Positions 46,640-58,029 of a DNA stretch of 64,000 nt are shown here, in pieces. The DNA comes from Leclercia sp. LSNIH1. GTDB taxonomy: Bacteria > Pseudomonadota > Gammaproteobacteria > Enterobacterales > Enterobacteriaceae. How positions within the stretch are numbered: position 1 is the first letter of the stretch; the number at the start of each line of letters is the position of its first letter. The stretch spans positions 3,658,001 to 3,722,000 of the forward strand of contig NZ_CP026167.1 of the NCBI RefSeq assembly GCF_002902985.1, read 5' to 3'. The notes beneath the pieces are model-generated. The model made no database searches. It saw nothing but the letters and a program-made list of their open reading frames with translations, and had not been told where the DNA came from. The position numbers and the translations under genes are program-made.

Positions 46640-47465
46640 GCCACTTGCCCACGGTCAGGCGCTCGTTGCCGCCATAGTCGCGACAGGTTTCAACCTGGGC
46701 AAAACCGGCCTGCAGGAAGAGATTGCGCACCGCTTCGCCCTGCGTCCAGCCATGCTCGAGCAGCAGCCAGCCATTGCTGACCAGGTGTTGGCGAGACTGG
46801 ATAATAATATGGCTGAGATCTGCCAGTCCGTGATCCGCCGCAACCAGCGCGCTGCGCGGTTCAAAGCGCACATCCCCTTCGCCGAGATGCGGATCGCACT
46901 CATCGATATAGGGCGGGTTACTGACGATCATCTCAAACTGCTGGTCAGCAAGAGCGGTAAACCAGCTGCTCTGCTGCACCGTCACATTCTTTAACGCCAG
47001 GCGCTCAAGGTTACGCTGTGCCAGCGCCACCGCATCGGGCATGAGATCTACTGCCGTCACCTGACAGTCCGGACGCTCGCTGGCCAGCGCCAGGGCGATG
47101 GCCCCGGTGCCGGTGCCGAGATCCAGAATGCGCGCGGGGGTGGCGGGCAATCTCGCCAGCGCCTGCTCCACCAGGCATTCGGTATCGGGACGGGGAATTA
47201 GCGTTGCAGCAGAGACATAGAGCGGCAGCGACCAGAACTCACGTTCGCCCACCAGGTGCGCCACCGGCTCGCCGGTTTTGCGCCGGGCGAGGAGTGCATC
47301 AAGCTCTCTTTGCTGATCGGCGGTAAGCGCTGTTTCGCCAAAGGCGAGAATCCAGGTGCGTGCTTTGCCCGTCACATGCTCCAGCAGGATCTCCGCATCG
47401 CGACGGGGGCTTTCGCTCCCCGCCAGCGTGCTTATCGCCTGCTGTAGCCAGTGCTGAAAATCCAT
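46632..47465 (-). CDS. prmC: Release factor glutamine methyltransferase
   Basis: Methylates the glutamine of the GGQ motif in release factors RF1 and RF2, needed for efficient termination. 277 residues. S-adenosylmethionine-binding motif LDLGTGTGAIALALA near residue 113, and catalytic NPPY motif in MIVSNPPYIDECDPHL near 180. The substrate gene prfA lies directly upstream, and the prmC start overlaps its stop by one base. Formerly called hemK from linkage to hemA. Confidence 0.97.
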   Translation of the reverse strand: MDFQHWLQQAISTLAGSESPRRDAEILLEHVTGKARTWILAFGETALTADQQRELDALLARRKTGEPVAHLVGEREFWSLPLYVSAATLIPRPDTECLVEQALARLPATPARILDLGTGTGAIALALASERPDCQVTAVDLMPDAVALAQRNLERLALKNVTVQQSSWFTALADQQFEMIVSNPPYIDECDPHLGEGDVRFEPRSALVAADHGLADLSHIIIQSRQHLVSNGWLLLEHGWTQGEAVRNLFLQAGFAQVETCRDYGGNERLTVGKWHE

Positions 47466-48547
47466 TAATCCTGCTCTGCCAGCGCTGCCAGCTGGTCGGC
47501 CTGGTACTCCTGCACGATAGGTTCGATCAGCAGATCCAGTTTGCCTTCCATCGTCTCATCCAGACGATAGAGGGTCAGGTTGATGCGGTGATCGGTCACG
47601 CGACCCTGCGGGAAGTTATAGGTGCGGTTGCGATCGCTGCGATCGCCGCTGCCCAGCAGGTTGCGACGGGTTGAGGCTTCCGCCTGCTGGCGTTTCGCCA
47701 TCTCTGCGGCATGGATACGGGCACCCAGCACCGAGAGCGCTTTGGCTTTGTTTTTATGCTGGGAACGTTCGTCCTGACACTCCACCACGATGCCGGTTGG
47801 CAGGTGGGTAATACGGATCGCGGAGTCGGTGGTGTTAACGTGCTGACCGCCCGCGCCGGAGGAGCGGAAAGTATCGATACGCAAATCCGCCGGGTTAATG
47901 TCCGGCAGCTCAGCTTCCGGCAGCTCGGGCATCACCGCCACGGTGCAGGCGGAGGTGTGGATACGCCCCTGGGATTCGGTGGCCGGGACGCGCTGGACGC
48001 GATGGCCGCCGGACTCAAACTTCAGGCGACCATATACGCCCTCGCCGCTGATTTTGGCGATCACTTCTTTATAGCCACCATGTTCGCCTTCGTTGGCGCT
48101 CATGATCTCCACACGCCAGCGACGCGACTCGGCGTAGCGGCTGTACATGCGGAACAGATCCCCGGCAAACAGGGCCGCTTCATCCCCGCCGGTTCCGGCG
48201 CGGACTTCGACAAAGGCGTTGCGTTCATCGTCCGGATCTTTTGGCAGCAGAAGCACCTGAAGCTGCTGTTCCATCTCTTCGGAGCGGACTTTCGCCTCCT
48301 GCAACTCTTCCTGCGCCATCTCGCGCATTTCCGGGTCGTCGAGCATCATCTGCGCGGTTTCAATATCTTCCTGAACCTGCTGCCAGTCGGTAAAGCAGCG
48401 CGCAACGTCACTTAATTGCGCATATTCGCGCGACAGGGCGCGGAAACGTTCCTGGTCGGCAATGGTCGCGGCATCGCCGAGCAGCGCCTGAACTTCTTCA
48501 TGGCGCTCGTGCAGCGCTTCCAGTTTGGCGACAATAGAGGGCTTCAT
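47465..48547 (-). CDS. prfA: Peptide chain release factor 1
   Basis: Recognises UAA and UAG stop codons and triggers peptide release on the ribosome. 360 residues. The codon-recognition tripeptide PAT is in [16 protein letters not shown] near residue 185, and the catalytic GGQ loop is in [19 protein letters not shown] near 230. Both are intact. It follows hemA by 42 bp and is followed by its methyltransferase prmC. Confidence 0.98.
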   Translation of the reverse strand: MKPSIVAKLEALHERHEEVQALLGDAATIADQERFRALSREYAQLSDVARCFTDWQQVQEDIETAQMMLDDPEMREMAQEELQEAKVRSEEMEQQLQVLLLPKDPDDERNAFVEVRAGTGGDEAALFAGDLFRMYSRYAESRRWRVEIMSANEGEHGGYKEVIAKISGEGVYGRLKFESGGHRVQRVPATESQGRIHTSACTVAVMPELPEAELPDINPADLRIDTFRSSGAGGQHVNTTDSAIRITHLPTGIVVECQDERSQHKNKAKALSVLGARIHAAEMAKRQQAEASTRRNLLGSGDRSDRNRTYNFPQGRVTDHRINLTLYRLDETMEGKLDLLIEPIVQEYQADQLAALAEQD

Positions 48548-48589
48548 AGGCGTAAGTGCACCTTTTAATTATAAAATGGGTATGGCGCG

Positions 48590-49846
48590 CTATTCCAGCC
48601 CGAGGCTGTCGCGCAGAATATTCAGGCGTTCGTCGTCCCCGTCACGGGCAGCCTGTTGAAGTGATTTGGTTGGGGCATGGATCAAACGGTTGGTCAGTTT
48701 CCATGCCAGTTCCTGCATGATGACCTGCGGATCGCCGCCCTGCTCCAGGGCCGCCATCGCTTTGGCAGTCAGTTCATTACGTACCTGTTCCGCCTGACCG
48801 CGGTATTCGCGAATCGTCTCGCTGACGCTTTGCGCGCGCAGCCAGGCCATAAATTCGCTGGTTTCCTGCTCGACAATCGTTTCGGCCTGCACCGCCGCCG
48901 CTTTACGCTGGGCGAGATTGTGGGAAATGATGCTTTGCAGATCGTCCACGCTGTAGAGATAGGCGTTCGCCAGCTTGCCCACTTCCGGTTCGACATCACG
49001 CGGAACGGCGATGTCCACCAGCAGCATCGGCTGATTCCGGCGGGACTTAAGGGCGCGCTCGACCATACCTTTGCCGATAATCGGCAGCGGGCTGGCGGTG
49101 GAGCTGATGATGATATCCGCCTCGTTGAGACGGGCGTCGATGTCGCTGAGGGCAATCACTTCCGCGCCGACCTCATCCGCCAGCGCCTGGGCGCGTTCGC
49201 GGGTGCGGTTGGCGATAATCATCTTCTTCACTTTGTGTTCGCGCAGATGACGCGCGACCAGCTCGATGGTTTCGCCTGCGCCAACCAGCAGCACAGAGAC
49301 CGTCGAGAGGGATTCAAAGATCTGGCGCGCCAGCGTACAGGCGGCAAACGCAACGGAAACGGCACTGGCGCCAATGTCGGTTTCGGTTCGCACTCGCTTA
49401 GCGACAGAGAAGGATTTCTGGAACATGCGCTCCAGCTCGCTGGCCTTAAGGTGGCCTTTTTGCGAGTCGGCAAACGCTTTTTTAACCTGTCCGAGGATCT
49501 GCGGCTCGCCGAGCACCAGCGAATCAAGGCCGCTGGCCACGCGCATCAGATGGCTGACCGCATCGTTATCCTGATGCCAGTAGAGGCTGTTACTCAGCTC
49601 TTCTTCGTTCAGGTTGTGGTATTCGCATAACCAGCGGATCAACGCTTCGTGCAGGTTGTCCTGCTCTTCCACGCTGAGATAGAGCTCAGTACGGTTGCAC
49701 GTCGACAGCACCACGCCCCCCTGCACCATCGGCTGGGCAAGCAGACTTTCCAGCGCCTGGTCGAGCGTATCCGGCGAAAACGTGACGCGTTCTCGCAGTG
49801 AAACCGGGGCCGTTTTGTGGTTAATACCGAGTGCTAAAAGGGTCAT
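48590..49846 (-). CDS. hemA: Glutamyl-tRNA reductase
   Basis: First committed enzyme of tetrapyrrole synthesis: reduces glutamyl-tRNA to glutamate-1-semialdehyde, and so feeds siroheme and the heme needed by NarI and NasB. From ATG 49846 it is 418 residues, equal to E. coli HemA; a 16-codon upstream extension is not supported. Catalytic Cys50 lies in [13 protein letters not shown], the NADPH domain in [19 protein letters not shown] near 170, and the dimerisation domain is C-terminal. It diverges from lolB. In enterics, HemA abundance is regulated by heme-dependent proteolysis. Confidence 0.97.
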   Translation of the reverse strand: MTLLALGINHKTAPVSLRERVTFSPDTLDQALESLLAQPMVQGGVVLSTCNRTELYLSVEEQDNLHEALIRWLCEYHNLNEEELSNSLYWHQDNDAVSHLMRVASGLDSLVLGEPQILGQVKKAFADSQKGHLKASELERMFQKSFSVAKRVRTETDIGASAVSVAFAACTLARQIFESLSTVSVLLVGAGETIELVARHLREHKVKKMIIANRTRERAQALADEVGAEVIALSDIDARLNEADIIISSTASPLPIIGKGMVERALKSRRNQPMLLVDIAVPRDVEPEVGKLANAYLYSVDDLQSIISHNLAQRKAAAVQAETIVEQETSEFMAWLRAQSVSETIREYRGQAEQVRNELTAKAMAALEQGGDPQVIMQELAWKLTNRLIHAPTKSLQQAARDGDDERLNILRDSLGLE

Positions 49847-50067
49847 ATGAGCGGGAGTAGTACCAGCGTTAATAGGGTTAGCAGGGCGCATCATACAGGA
49901 TGCGCGAGATCAATAAAAGAGACTGCCCCCTTTCGGAGTAATAGGTTATTAGTTGTTATTAACCGCTAATTTGATGATTTAGGACAACTTGAGCGTAGAC
50001 GCTCCCGCTACCGGGCGCTAGCATTAAGGGTTATAACCGTCACGTATCTCAAGGATTTGTCATTATT

Positions 50068-50679
50068 ATGACCAGACTGATTCGCCTCCTGCCTCTCGCC
50101 GCGCTGGTACTTACCGCATGTTCCATTACGCCGCCCAAAGGGCCAGGCAAAAGCCCTGACTCACCGCAGTGGCGTCAGCACCAGCAGGAGGTGCGTGGTT
50201 TAAGCCAGTACCAGACCCGCGGTGCCTTTGCATATCTGTCGGATCAGCAGAAAGTGTATGCCCGCTTCTTCTGGCAGCAGACCGGCCAGGATCGCTATCG
50301 CCTGCTGTTGCTCAACCCGGTGGGGAGCACCGAGATGGAGCTGATTGCCCAGCCAGGCAGCGCGCAAATCACCGATAATAAAGGGCAGAAATATACCGGT
50401 ACCGATGCCGAAGAGATGATCGGCAAGCTGACCGGGATGCCGATTCCGATTACCAGCCTGCGCCAGTGGATCCTCGGCCTGCCGGGCGACGCCACCGATT
50501 ACAAACTCGACGACCAGTATCGTCTGAGTGAAGTGAACTACAGCCAGAACGGTAAAAACTGGCACGTGGTCTATGGCGGCTACGACAGCAACACCAAACC
50601 GGCCCTGCCAACCAGCCTGGAATTGACCGAAGGCGGCCAGCGCATCAAGCTGAAGATGGATAACTGGATTGTCAAATGA
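50068..50679 (+). CDS. lolB: Outer-membrane lipoprotein receptor LolB
   Basis: Accepts lipoproteins from LolA and inserts them into the outer membrane; itself an outer-membrane lipoprotein. 203 residues (E. coli 207, differing at the N-terminus). Type II signal peptide with lipobox LTAC, so the acylated cysteine is residue 18; the next residues SI do not form an Asp+2 retention signal. The LolB fold includes [21 protein letters not shown] near 72. Divergent from hemA and overlapping ispE by four bases. Confidence 0.96.
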   Translation: MTRLIRLLPLAALVLTACSITPPKGPGKSPDSPQWRQHQQEVRGLSQYQTRGAFAYLSDQQKVYARFFWQQTGQDRYRLLLLNPVGSTEMELIAQPGSAQITDNKGQKYTGTDAEEMIGKLTGMPIPITSLRQWILGLPGDATDYKLDDQYRLSEVNYSQNGKNWHVVYGGYDSNTKPALPTSLELTEGGQRIKLKMDNWIVK

Positions 50680-51545
50680 TGACCCACTGGCCTTCACCCG
50701 CAAAACTTAACCTGTTTTTATACATCACCGGCCAGCGTGCGGACGGCTATCACACCCTGCAGACGCTGTTTCAGTTTATCGACTACGGCGACACCATTTC
50801 GATTGAACCGCGTCAGGATGGGCAGCTTCGTCTGCTCACCCCGGTGGAGGGCGTGGCCGATGAAGATAACCTGATCGTCCGTGCTGCCCGGATGCTGATG
50901 GCGGCGGCGCAGCAAAGCGGACGCCTGCCGGCGGGCAGCGGCGCGGATATCCGCGTGGAGAAAAGGTTGCCGATGGGCGGCGGGCTCGGCGGGGGCTCGT
51001 CAAATGCCGCTACCGTACTGGTGGTGCTCAATCACCTCTGGGGCTGCGATCTCTCGGTGGATGAACTGGCCGCGCTCGGGTTAACGCTCGGGGCCGACGT
51101 GCCGGTGTTTGTCCGGGGGCATGCGGCCTTTGCCGAAGGGGTGGGCGAGATCCTCTCCCCGGCCGAACCCGCGGAAAAATGGTACCTGGTCGCCCACCCG
51201 GGCGTCAGCATCCCTACCCCGGTTATCTTTAAAGATCCGGACCTTCCACGCGATACCCCCGTCCGGTCAATAGAAACGTTATTAAAATGTGAATTCAGCA
51301 ACGATTGCGAGGATATCGCAAGAAAACGTTTTCGCGAGGTTGATGAAGCGCTTTCCTGGCTGTTAGAATACGCGCCGTCGCGCCTGACTGGCACAGGAGC
51401 CTGTGTCTTTGCTGAATTTGATACGGAATCCGCTGCACGTCAGGTGCTCGAGCTGGCTCCAGAGTGGCTGCATGGTTTCGTGGCGCGCGGTATGAATATC
51501 TCCCCGCTACAGCAGGCCATTCTGGCGCAATCTGAGTTTCGGTGA
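50676..51545 (+). CDS. ispE: 4-diphosphocytidyl-2-C-methyl-D-erythritol kinase
   Basis: GHMP-family kinase of the MEP isoprenoid pathway, acting on CDP-methylerythritol. 289 residues, about six longer than E. coli IspE at the C-terminus. N-terminal catalytic lysine in [15 protein letters not shown], and ATP-binding glycine loop [19 protein letters not shown] near 94. The start ATG at 50676 overlaps the lolB stop; the next codon is also ATG. It precedes prs by 123 bp. Confidence 0.95.
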   Translation: MMTHWPSPAKLNLFLYITGQRADGYHTLQTLFQFIDYGDTISIEPRQDGQLRLLTPVEGVADEDNLIVRAARMLMAAAQQSGRLPAGSGADIRVEKRLPMGGGLGGGSSNAATVLVVLNHLWGCDLSVDELAALGLTLGADVPVFVRGHAAFAEGVGEILSPAEPAEKWYLVAHPGVSIPTPVIFKDPDLPRDTPVRSIETLLKCEFSNDCEDIARKRFREVDEALSWLLEYAPSRLTGTGACVFAEFDTESAARQVLELAPEWLHGFVARGMNISPLQQAILAQSEFR

Positions 51546-52616
<1,071 letters not shown>

Positions 52617-52630
52617 TCGGACGCAGTCAG

Positions 52631-52655
52631 AAAACCCGCTACGGCGGGTTTTTTT
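52631..52655 (+). terminator. prs terminator
   Basis: AACCCGC (52633-52639) and GCGGGTT (52644-52650) enclose a TACG loop, followed by a run of T to 52655, 16 bp past the prs stop. Confidence 0.92.
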
Positions 52656-52730
52656 GTCTGCAAGATGTATTTGTATGATTAATGCCTCCTTCACCTGCCA
52701 TTGATATGACAGATGATGCGCACACGGATG

Positions 52731-54413
52731 ATGATTGTGAAAAACGCTTCCTCTCATGTTCTTCCCTTCCGCGCCCTCATCGACGCCTGCTGGAAAGAGA
52801 AATATACCCTGTCGCGGTTTACCCGCGATCTTATCGCCGGCATTACGGTCGGCATTATTGCCATTCCATTGGCGATGGCGCTGGCCATTGGCAGCGGCGT
52901 GGCGCCTCAGTATGGCCTCTACACCGCCGCCGTTGCCGGGATTGTGATTGCCCTGACCGGTGGGTCGCGCTTTAGCGTCTCCGGGCCCACCGCAGCCTTT
53001 GTGGTGATCCTCTATCCGGTTTCTCAGCAGTTTGGTCTGGGCGGATTGCTGGTGGCGACCCTGATGTCCGGGGTATTTTTGATTCTGTTCGGTCTGGCGC
53101 GCTTTGGCCGGCTGATTGAGTATATTCCCCTCTCCGTCACGCTGGGCTTCACCTCCGGGATCGGCATCACCATCGGCACCATGCAGATTAAGGACTTCCT
53201 GGGCTTACAGATGGCCCACGTGCCGGAGCATTACCTGCAAAAAGTGGGGGCGCTGGCGATGGCGCTGCCGACAACAAACCTGGGCGATGCGGCGATTGGC
53301 GTGGTGACCCTGGGCACGCTGATCCTCTGGCCACGGCTGGGCATCCGCCTGCCAGGACACCTGCCCGCCCTGCTGCTGGGCTGCGCGGTAATGGGGATAG
53401 TCAATCTGCTGGGCGGCCATGTCGCCACTATCGGCTCGCAGTTCCACTACGTGCTGGCGGATGGCTCCCAGGGTAACGGTATTCCGCAGCTTCTGCCCCA
53501 GCTGGTGCTGCCGTGGGATCTGCCCGGCTCCAGCTTTACCTTAAGCTGGGACTCCCTGCGCGCCCTGCTGCCAGCCGCTTTTTCGATGGCGATGTTAGGG
53601 GCGATTGAGTCGCTGCTCTGCGCCGTGGTGCTGGACGGCATGACCGGCACCAAACATAAAGCCAACAGCGAACTGGTCGGCCAGGGGCTGGGCAACATTA
53701 TCGCCCCGTTCTTCGGCGGCATTACCGCCACAGCGGCCATCGCCCGTTCCGCGGCCAACGTGCGCGCGGGCGCCACGTCGCCGGTCTCGGCGGTGGTCCA
53801 TTCGGTGCTGGTGATCCTCGCCCTGCTGGTGCTGGCGCCCTTGCTCTCCTGGTTGCCGCTCTCGGCCATGGCCGCCCTGCTGCTGATGGTGGCATGGAAC
53901 ATGAGCGAGGCGCATAAAGTCATCAACCTGCTGCGCCGCGCCCCCAAAGACGACATCATCGTAATGCTGATCTGCATGTCGCTGACGGTACTGTTTGACA
54001 TGGTCATTGCGATAAGCGTCGGGATTGTGCTGGCATCATTACTGTTTATGCGTCGCATTGCCCGTATGACCCGTCTGGCCAGCGTCAATGTCGCCACCCC
54101 GGACGACGTGCTGGTGCTGCGAGTCATCGGCCCGCTGTTTTTTGCCGCCGCGGAAGGATTGTTCAGCGAGCTGGAGTCGCGCATTGCGGGGAAACGTGTC
54201 GTGGTGCTGAAATGGGATGCGGTCCCGGTGCTGGATGCCGGCGGGCTGGACGCCTTCCAGCGTTTTGTCCAACGTCTGCCGGAAGGCTGTGAACTGCGGG
54301 TGACCAATCTCGAATTCCAGCCCCTGCGCACGATGGCGCGCGCAGGGGTTCAGCCCATTGCGGGCCGTCTGGCGTTCTATCCTGACCGTGAGGCCGCGTT
54401 AGCGGATCTGTGA
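52731..54413 (+). CDS. dauA: C4-dicarboxylic acid transporter DauA (SulP/SLC26 family)
   Basis: Inner-membrane SLC26/SulP carrier. E. coli DauA imports succinate aerobically at acidic pH. About 560 residues from the ATG at 52731 (E. coli 559). Other in-frame ATGs lie at 52713, 52716 and 52728, and no strong ribosome binding site decides between them; homology favours the latest. Core motifs: [29 protein letters not shown] near 60 and [18 protein letters not shown] near 305. The cytosolic STAS domain is at the C-terminus ([20 protein letters not shown] near 490). Its end overlaps the convergent MerR gene by 15 bp. Confidence 0.94.
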   Translation: MIVKNASSHVLPFRALIDACWKEKYTLSRFTRDLIAGITVGIIAIPLAMALAIGSGVAPQYGLYTAAVAGIVIALTGGSRFSVSGPTAAFVVILYPVSQQFGLGGLLVATLMSGVFLILFGLARFGRLIEYIPLSVTLGFTSGIGITIGTMQIKDFLGLQMAHVPEHYLQKVGALAMALPTTNLGDAAIGVVTLGTLILWPRLGIRLPGHLPALLLGCAVMGIVNLLGGHVATIGSQFHYVLADGSQGNGIPQLLPQLVLPWDLPGSSFTLSWDSLRALLPAAFSMAMLGAIESLLCAVVLDGMTGTKHKANSELVGQGLGNIIAPFFGGITATAAIARSAANVRAGATSPVSAVVHSVLVILALLVLAPLLSWLPLSAMAALLLMVAWNMSEAHKVINLLRRAPKDDIIVMLICMSLTVLFDMVIAISVGIVLASLLFMRRIARMTRLASVNVATPDDVLVLRVIGPLFFAAAEGLFSELESRIAGKRVVVLKWDAVPVLDAGGLDAFQRFVQRLPEGCELRVTNLEFQPLRTMARAGVQPIAGRLAFYPDREAALADL

Positions 54414-55442
54414 CATCCGGCGCTGCATCATGATGCCTATCGCCTGCTGAAGCCACTCGAGCACAGCAGGCGTCATCCAGGTCCCTTTCATCAGATGCGG
54501 CTCCTGCTGCATCGCCTCGCGGAATTTTTGCTGAGTTGCAGGATTATCCCCTGCGTAAGACTGGAACAGCGCCAGCCAGTTTTCCGCCAGCCGCTGTGCT
54601 TCCGGACTCTCTGCCTGCACCCCTTCCCGGCTTGCCTGATGAAGTTTTGCCACCAGTGCCGGCCACTCCATCATGCGATCAAAATAGTGCGCACGGGTAA
54701 ACGCCATCTCCTCGGGCGTCAGGTAGCGCTGCCAGATAGCCAGCTTGCTCTCGGCGAAGGCCCGGGTGATGAAATCGAGGATATCAGCGTCGATCCCCGT
54801 CTGCTCACGCATTTGCGGCTCCACGCTGTGCATCTCATTCAGGCGGGTCAGGAAGTCGGGGTTGCCTGCGGTATCCTGCTCAAGCTGCGTCATCCAACGC
54901 GTAGCCAGCCCGGTAGCGCGTGGGTCGGCAACGTCCACCTTTTCCGCCAGCATGCGGCGGGCTTCGGCCACCAGCCCGGCCCAGATCTCTGCCAGGGCGT
55001 CACTCTGCTGCGCAAACGGTAATACCTGTAACTCTTCTTTACTGAACCAGCGATCGTACATCGTCATTAACTCCAGCGTCTGTAACCAGGATTCCAGATC
55101 GGGCTCGGTGCCTGCGGCCAGCGTGCTATGCAAACTCACGAGCTGCTCGCGCAGCGTCTGAATGCTGCGCATCTGTTTATCCAGCAGAGCGATTTGCGCG
55201 CCCAGGAGATCCACCATGGAGCGCGGATCCCGATCGAGAACCTCTTTAATTTCGGCAAGCTCCAGCCCCGCTCTGGCTAACACCTGGATACGGTGTAGCC
55301 GCTGTACATCCGCGAGGGTATAAAGACGGTAACCTGCCGCACTTCTGGCAGAGGGCAGCAGCAAGCCGGTTTGCTCATAATGGTGTAATGTCCGAACGGT
55401 GATCCCCGCTCTCTTCGCCAACAGGCCAACCTGAATTAACAT
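54399..55442 (-). CDS. MerR-family regulator with two tandem TipAS-like modules
   Basis: A 347-residue DNA-binding regulator. The N-terminal MerR winged helix (1-70) has [24 protein letters not shown] and [13 protein letters not shown]; a coiled-coil dimer helix follows (about 75-115). Two similar helical modules come next. One runs from about 128 ([12 protein letters not shown], then [25 protein letters not shown]), the other from about 235 ([15 protein letters not shown], then [25 protein letters not shown]). Both resemble TipAS, the drug-binding domain of TipA regulators. No efflux gene is adjacent. It converges on and overlaps dauA. Effector and targets unknown. Confidence 0.9.
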   Translation of the reverse strand: MLIQVGLLAKRAGITVRTLHHYEQTGLLLPSARSAAGYRLYTLADVQRLHRIQVLARAGLELAEIKEVLDRDPRSMVDLLGAQIALLDKQMRSIQTLREQLVSLHSTLAAGTEPDLESWLQTLELMTMYDRWFSKEELQVLPFAQQSDALAEIWAGLVAEARRMLAEKVDVADPRATGLATRWMTQLEQDTAGNPDFLTRLNEMHSVEPQMREQTGIDADILDFITRAFAESKLAIWQRYLTPEEMAFTRAHYFDRMMEWPALVAKLHQASREGVQAESPEAQRLAENWLALFQSYAGDNPATQQKFREAMQQEPHLMKGTWMTPAVLEWLQQAIGIMMQRRMSQIR

Positions 55443-55513
55443 CGCTGCTCCTTTTATCTCGCCATCACGGTCACTCTGGTGCCTTACGTTACGTGAGGGT
55501 CAAGAAAAAAGGC

Positions 55514-55546
55514 AAAAAAAAACGGCTTCCGAAGAAACCGCTTTTC
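55514..55546 (-). terminator. Probable ychH terminator
   Basis: On the minus strand an imperfect stem of GCGGTTTC with GAAGCCGT around a TTCG loop is followed by nine T (55514-55522), 14 bp beyond the ychH stop. Confidence 0.7.
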
Positions 55547-55559
55547 GCGCTGTCACAGG

Positions 55560-55835
55560 TTAGCTGTGCTTATGCTGTTCGCGACGGCAGCGTTTATCAT
55601 AATGGCGCACCCACCAGTAGCGGTCGCAGACCTGTTCGTGGCCGCTGACGCGCGCCCCGGCCAGCCAGAGCACCGCTCCCAGGAAGATGCTCAACACTGC
55701 GCCATGGGCGAAGTATTGTGGCAGGTCAAGTTGCGGAAGCTGGTTTAAAATGGAATAACCGACGCCGACAACCATGACGACTAATCCCAACCCCATCAAC
55801 ACGTTACCGAGTAGCGAAGCGTTTTTGCGTTTCAT
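55560..55835 (-). CDS. ychH: Stress-induced inner-membrane protein YchH
   Basis: A 91-residue membrane protein (E. coli YchH 92) with two hydrophobic helices, NVLMGLGLVVMVVGVGYSIL and GAVLSIFLGAVLWLAGA, and a charged cytosolic tail rich in Arg, Lys and His. It has been linked to stress resistance and biofilm formation in E. coli; mechanism unknown. GGAGGT precedes the ATG at 55835 at ideal spacing, so a longer upstream frame is rejected. Divergent from pth. A CRP-like site lies about 90 bp upstream. Confidence 0.94.
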   Translation of the reverse strand: MKRKNASLLGNVLMGLGLVVMVVGVGYSILNQLPQLDLPQYFAHGAVLSIFLGAVLWLAGARVSGHEQVCDRYWWVRHYDKRCRREQHKHS

Positions 55836-55920
55836 ATAGCACCTCCGGAACTTTGGGTTGTAAGGGAATAATCTCCCTATTCCTTGTGTGTAAAGTATAG
55901 ACACCACCCGTTTTGCGGAT

Positions 55921-55936
55921 TGCGTCAACGATCACA
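55921..55936 (-). promoter_or_regulatory. Candidate CRP site upstream of ychH
   Basis: TGCGT-CAACGA-TCACA resembles the CRP consensus TGTGA-N6-TCACA with one perfect half-site and one with two mismatches. It is about 90 bp from the ychH start. I recall E. coli ychH as CRP-dependent, so the site is plausible but not proven. Confidence 0.4.
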
Positions 55937-56109
55937 AATATCTACTTCGGTGCAACAAAACTTTACAAATAAGCCTTTGAGTAGCATGAAATTCTAATGG
56001 TTCAACGTCGGGATTATTCAGTTTCTACGTGTCGCTTAGCAGAATTTTGTCAACCGACGCGGCAGACAGTACACTACGCGCCAGACTTAGTACTTTCAGG
56101 AATAAAAAC

Positions 56110-56694
56110 GTGACGATTAAACTGATTGTCGGCCTGGCTAACCCCGGCGCGGAATATGCTGCCACCCGCCATAATGCTGGCGCCTGGTATGTTGATCTGC
56201 TGGCCGAGCGGTTACGCGCCCCTCTGCGTGAAGAACCTAAATTCTACGGGTTTACCTCTCGCGTTAACCTGGCTGGCGCCGATGTGCGTCTGCTGGTGCC
56301 CACGACGTTTATGAATTTAAGCGGTAAAGCGGTGGCCGCGATGGCGACCTTTTATCGCATCAATCCGGATGAGATCCTGGTGGCGCACGACGAACTGGAT
56401 CTGCCGCCGGGCGTGGCAAAATTCAAACTTGGTGGCGGCCACGGCGGGCACAACGGCTTAAAAGACATCATCAGCAAACTGGGCAATAACCCTAACTTCC
56501 ATCGCTTACGCGTGGGGATTGGTCATCCGGGCGATAAAAACAAAGTTGTTGGTTTTGTCCTGGGTAAGCCACCGGTTTCCGAGCAGAAACTGATCGACGA
56601 GGCGGTAGACGAAGCGGCGCGTTGCACCGAAATCTGGCTCCAGGATGGTTTAACTAAAGCCACCAACCGTCTTCACGCTTTCAAAGCGCAATAA
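56110..56694 (+). CDS. pth: Peptidyl-tRNA hydrolase
   Basis: Essential enzyme that frees tRNA from peptidyl-tRNA that falls off ribosomes. From the GTG at 56110 it is 194 residues, identical in length to E. coli Pth, which also starts with GTG. Upstream CAGGAA provides the binding site; an in-frame ATG at 56029 would add 27 non-conserved residues. Catalytic His in [12 protein letters not shown] near residue 20, NLSGKAV near 68, and [27 protein letters not shown] near 92 are all present. Followed by ychF after 126 bp, usually co-transcribed. Confidence 0.97.
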   Translation: MTIKLIVGLANPGAEYAATRHNAGAWYVDLLAERLRAPLREEPKFYGFTSRVNLAGADVRLLVPTTFMNLSGKAVAAMATFYRINPDEILVAHDELDLPPGVAKFKLGGGHGGHNGLKDIISKLGNNPNFHRLRVGIGHPGDKNKVVGFVLGKPPVSEQKLIDEAVDEAARCTEIWLQDGLTKATNRLHAFKAQ

Positions 56695-56820
56695 CCGGCG
56701 CGAAACGGCTTTTTTGCCCCGCAGGCTGCGGGTTACGTGTATAATAGGCGTAGTTATTTACTTTTCTTCGACTCGTTAATGTTAACGTGTTGAATATCAA
56801 GATATTAAGGTGATTCAGAA

Positions 56821-57915
56821 ATGGGATTCAAATGCGGTATCGTTGGTCTGCCTAACGTTGGCAAATCCACCCTGTTTAACGCGCTGACTAAGGCGGGCAT
56901 CGAAGCGGCTAACTTCCCGTTCTGTACCATCGAGCCAAACACCGGTGTTGTACCTATGCCCGATCCGCGTCTGGATCAGCTTGCGGAGATCGTAAAGCCG
57001 CAGCGCATTCTGCCCACCACCATGGAGTTCGTGGACATCGCGGGCCTGGTAAAAGGCGCCTCGAAAGGTGAAGGCCTGGGTAACCAGTTCCTGACCAACA
57101 TCCGTGAAACCGAAGCGATCGGCCACGTTGTGCGTTGCTTTGAGAACGACAACATCATCCACGTGAACAACAAAGTGGACCCGGCTGACGATATCGAGGT
57201 GATCAACACCGAGCTGGCACTGGCGGACCTGGATACCTGCGAGCGCGCCCTGCAGCGCGTGCAGAAGAAAGCCAAAGGCGGCGACAAAGACGCGAAAGCG
57301 GAACAGGCTGCGCTGGAAAAATGTCTGCCACAGCTCGAAAACGCGGGCATGCTGCGCGCGCTGAAAAACCTGACTGACGAAGACAAAGCGGCGATCAAAT
57401 ACCTGAGCTTCCTGACCCTGAAGCCGACCATGTACATTGCCAACGTCAATGAAGACGGTTTTGAAAACAACCCATACCTGGACAAAGTGCGTGAAATCGC
57501 AGCAGCGGAAGGTTCTGTGGTCGTGGCCGTGTGTGCGGCTGTTGAGTCTGATATCGCCGAGCTGGACGATGCCGACCGTGAAGAGTTCATGGCTGAGCTG
57601 GGTCTGGAAGAGCCAGGTCTGAACCGCGTGATCCGCGCCGGTTACCAACTGCTGAACCTGCAGACCTACTTCACCGCTGGCGTGAAAGAAGTGCGCGCCT
57701 GGACTATCCCTGTCGGCGCGACGGCACCACAGGCGGCGGGTAAAATCCACACCGACTTTGAAAAAGGCTTTATCCGTGCCCAGACCATCGCCTTTGAAGA
57801 CTTTATTACCTACAAGGGTGAGCAAGGTGCGAAAGAAGCCGGCAAGATGCGTGCAGAAGGGAAAGACTACATCGTTAAAGATGGCGATGTGATGAACTTC
57901 CTGTTTAACGTTTAA
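56821..57915 (+). CDS. ychF: Redox-regulated ribosome-associated ATPase YchF
   Basis: Universally conserved Obg-family P-loop protein (OLA1 group) that hydrolyses ATP rather than GTP and associates with ribosomes; involved in oxidative stress and translation control. 364 residues (E. coli 363; one extra residue near 197). G1 loop GLPNVGKST at residues 8-16, G3 FVDIAGL near 65. The G4 position reads NVNE instead of NKxD, the known basis of ATP preference. The C-terminal TGS domain has [43 protein letters not shown] precedes the ATG. Confidence 0.97.
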   Translation: MGFKCGIVGLPNVGKSTLFNALTKAGIEAANFPFCTIEPNTGVVPMPDPRLDQLAEIVKPQRILPTTMEFVDIAGLVKGASKGEGLGNQFLTNIRETEAIGHVVRCFENDNIIHVNNKVDPADDIEVINTELALADLDTCERALQRVQKKAKGGDKDAKAEQAALEKCLPQLENAGMLRALKNLTDEDKAAIKYLSFLTLKPTMYIANVNEDGFENNPYLDKVREIAAAEGSVVVAVCAAVESDIAELDDADREEFMAELGLEEPGLNRVIRAGYQLLNLQTYFTAGVKEVRAWTIPVGATAPQAAGKIHTDFEKGFIRAQTIAFEDFITYKGEQGAKEAGKMRAEGKDYIVKDGDVMNFLFNV

Positions 57916-57949
57916 GGGTCATGCATCTGCGGATGCGTTAACTGACCTG

Positions 57950-57980
57950 AAAAAATCCACGCCATGGCGTGGATTTTTTT
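57950..57980 (+). terminator. ychF terminator
   Basis: AATCCACGCC (57954-57963) and GGCGTGGATT (57966-57975) pair perfectly, with an A-run before and a T-run after, about 40 bp beyond the ychF stop. Can act in both directions towards the convergent regulator gene. Confidence 0.9.
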
Positions 57981-58029
57981 ATCAAAGGCACGTTGTCTCG
58001 CCTGGAGAATCATTAAACAACCTTGCCCA

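Noticed and set aside
56821..57915. Missing NKxD guanine-specificity motif in YchF
   Set aside because: Characteristic of the family, which prefers ATP; not a defect.
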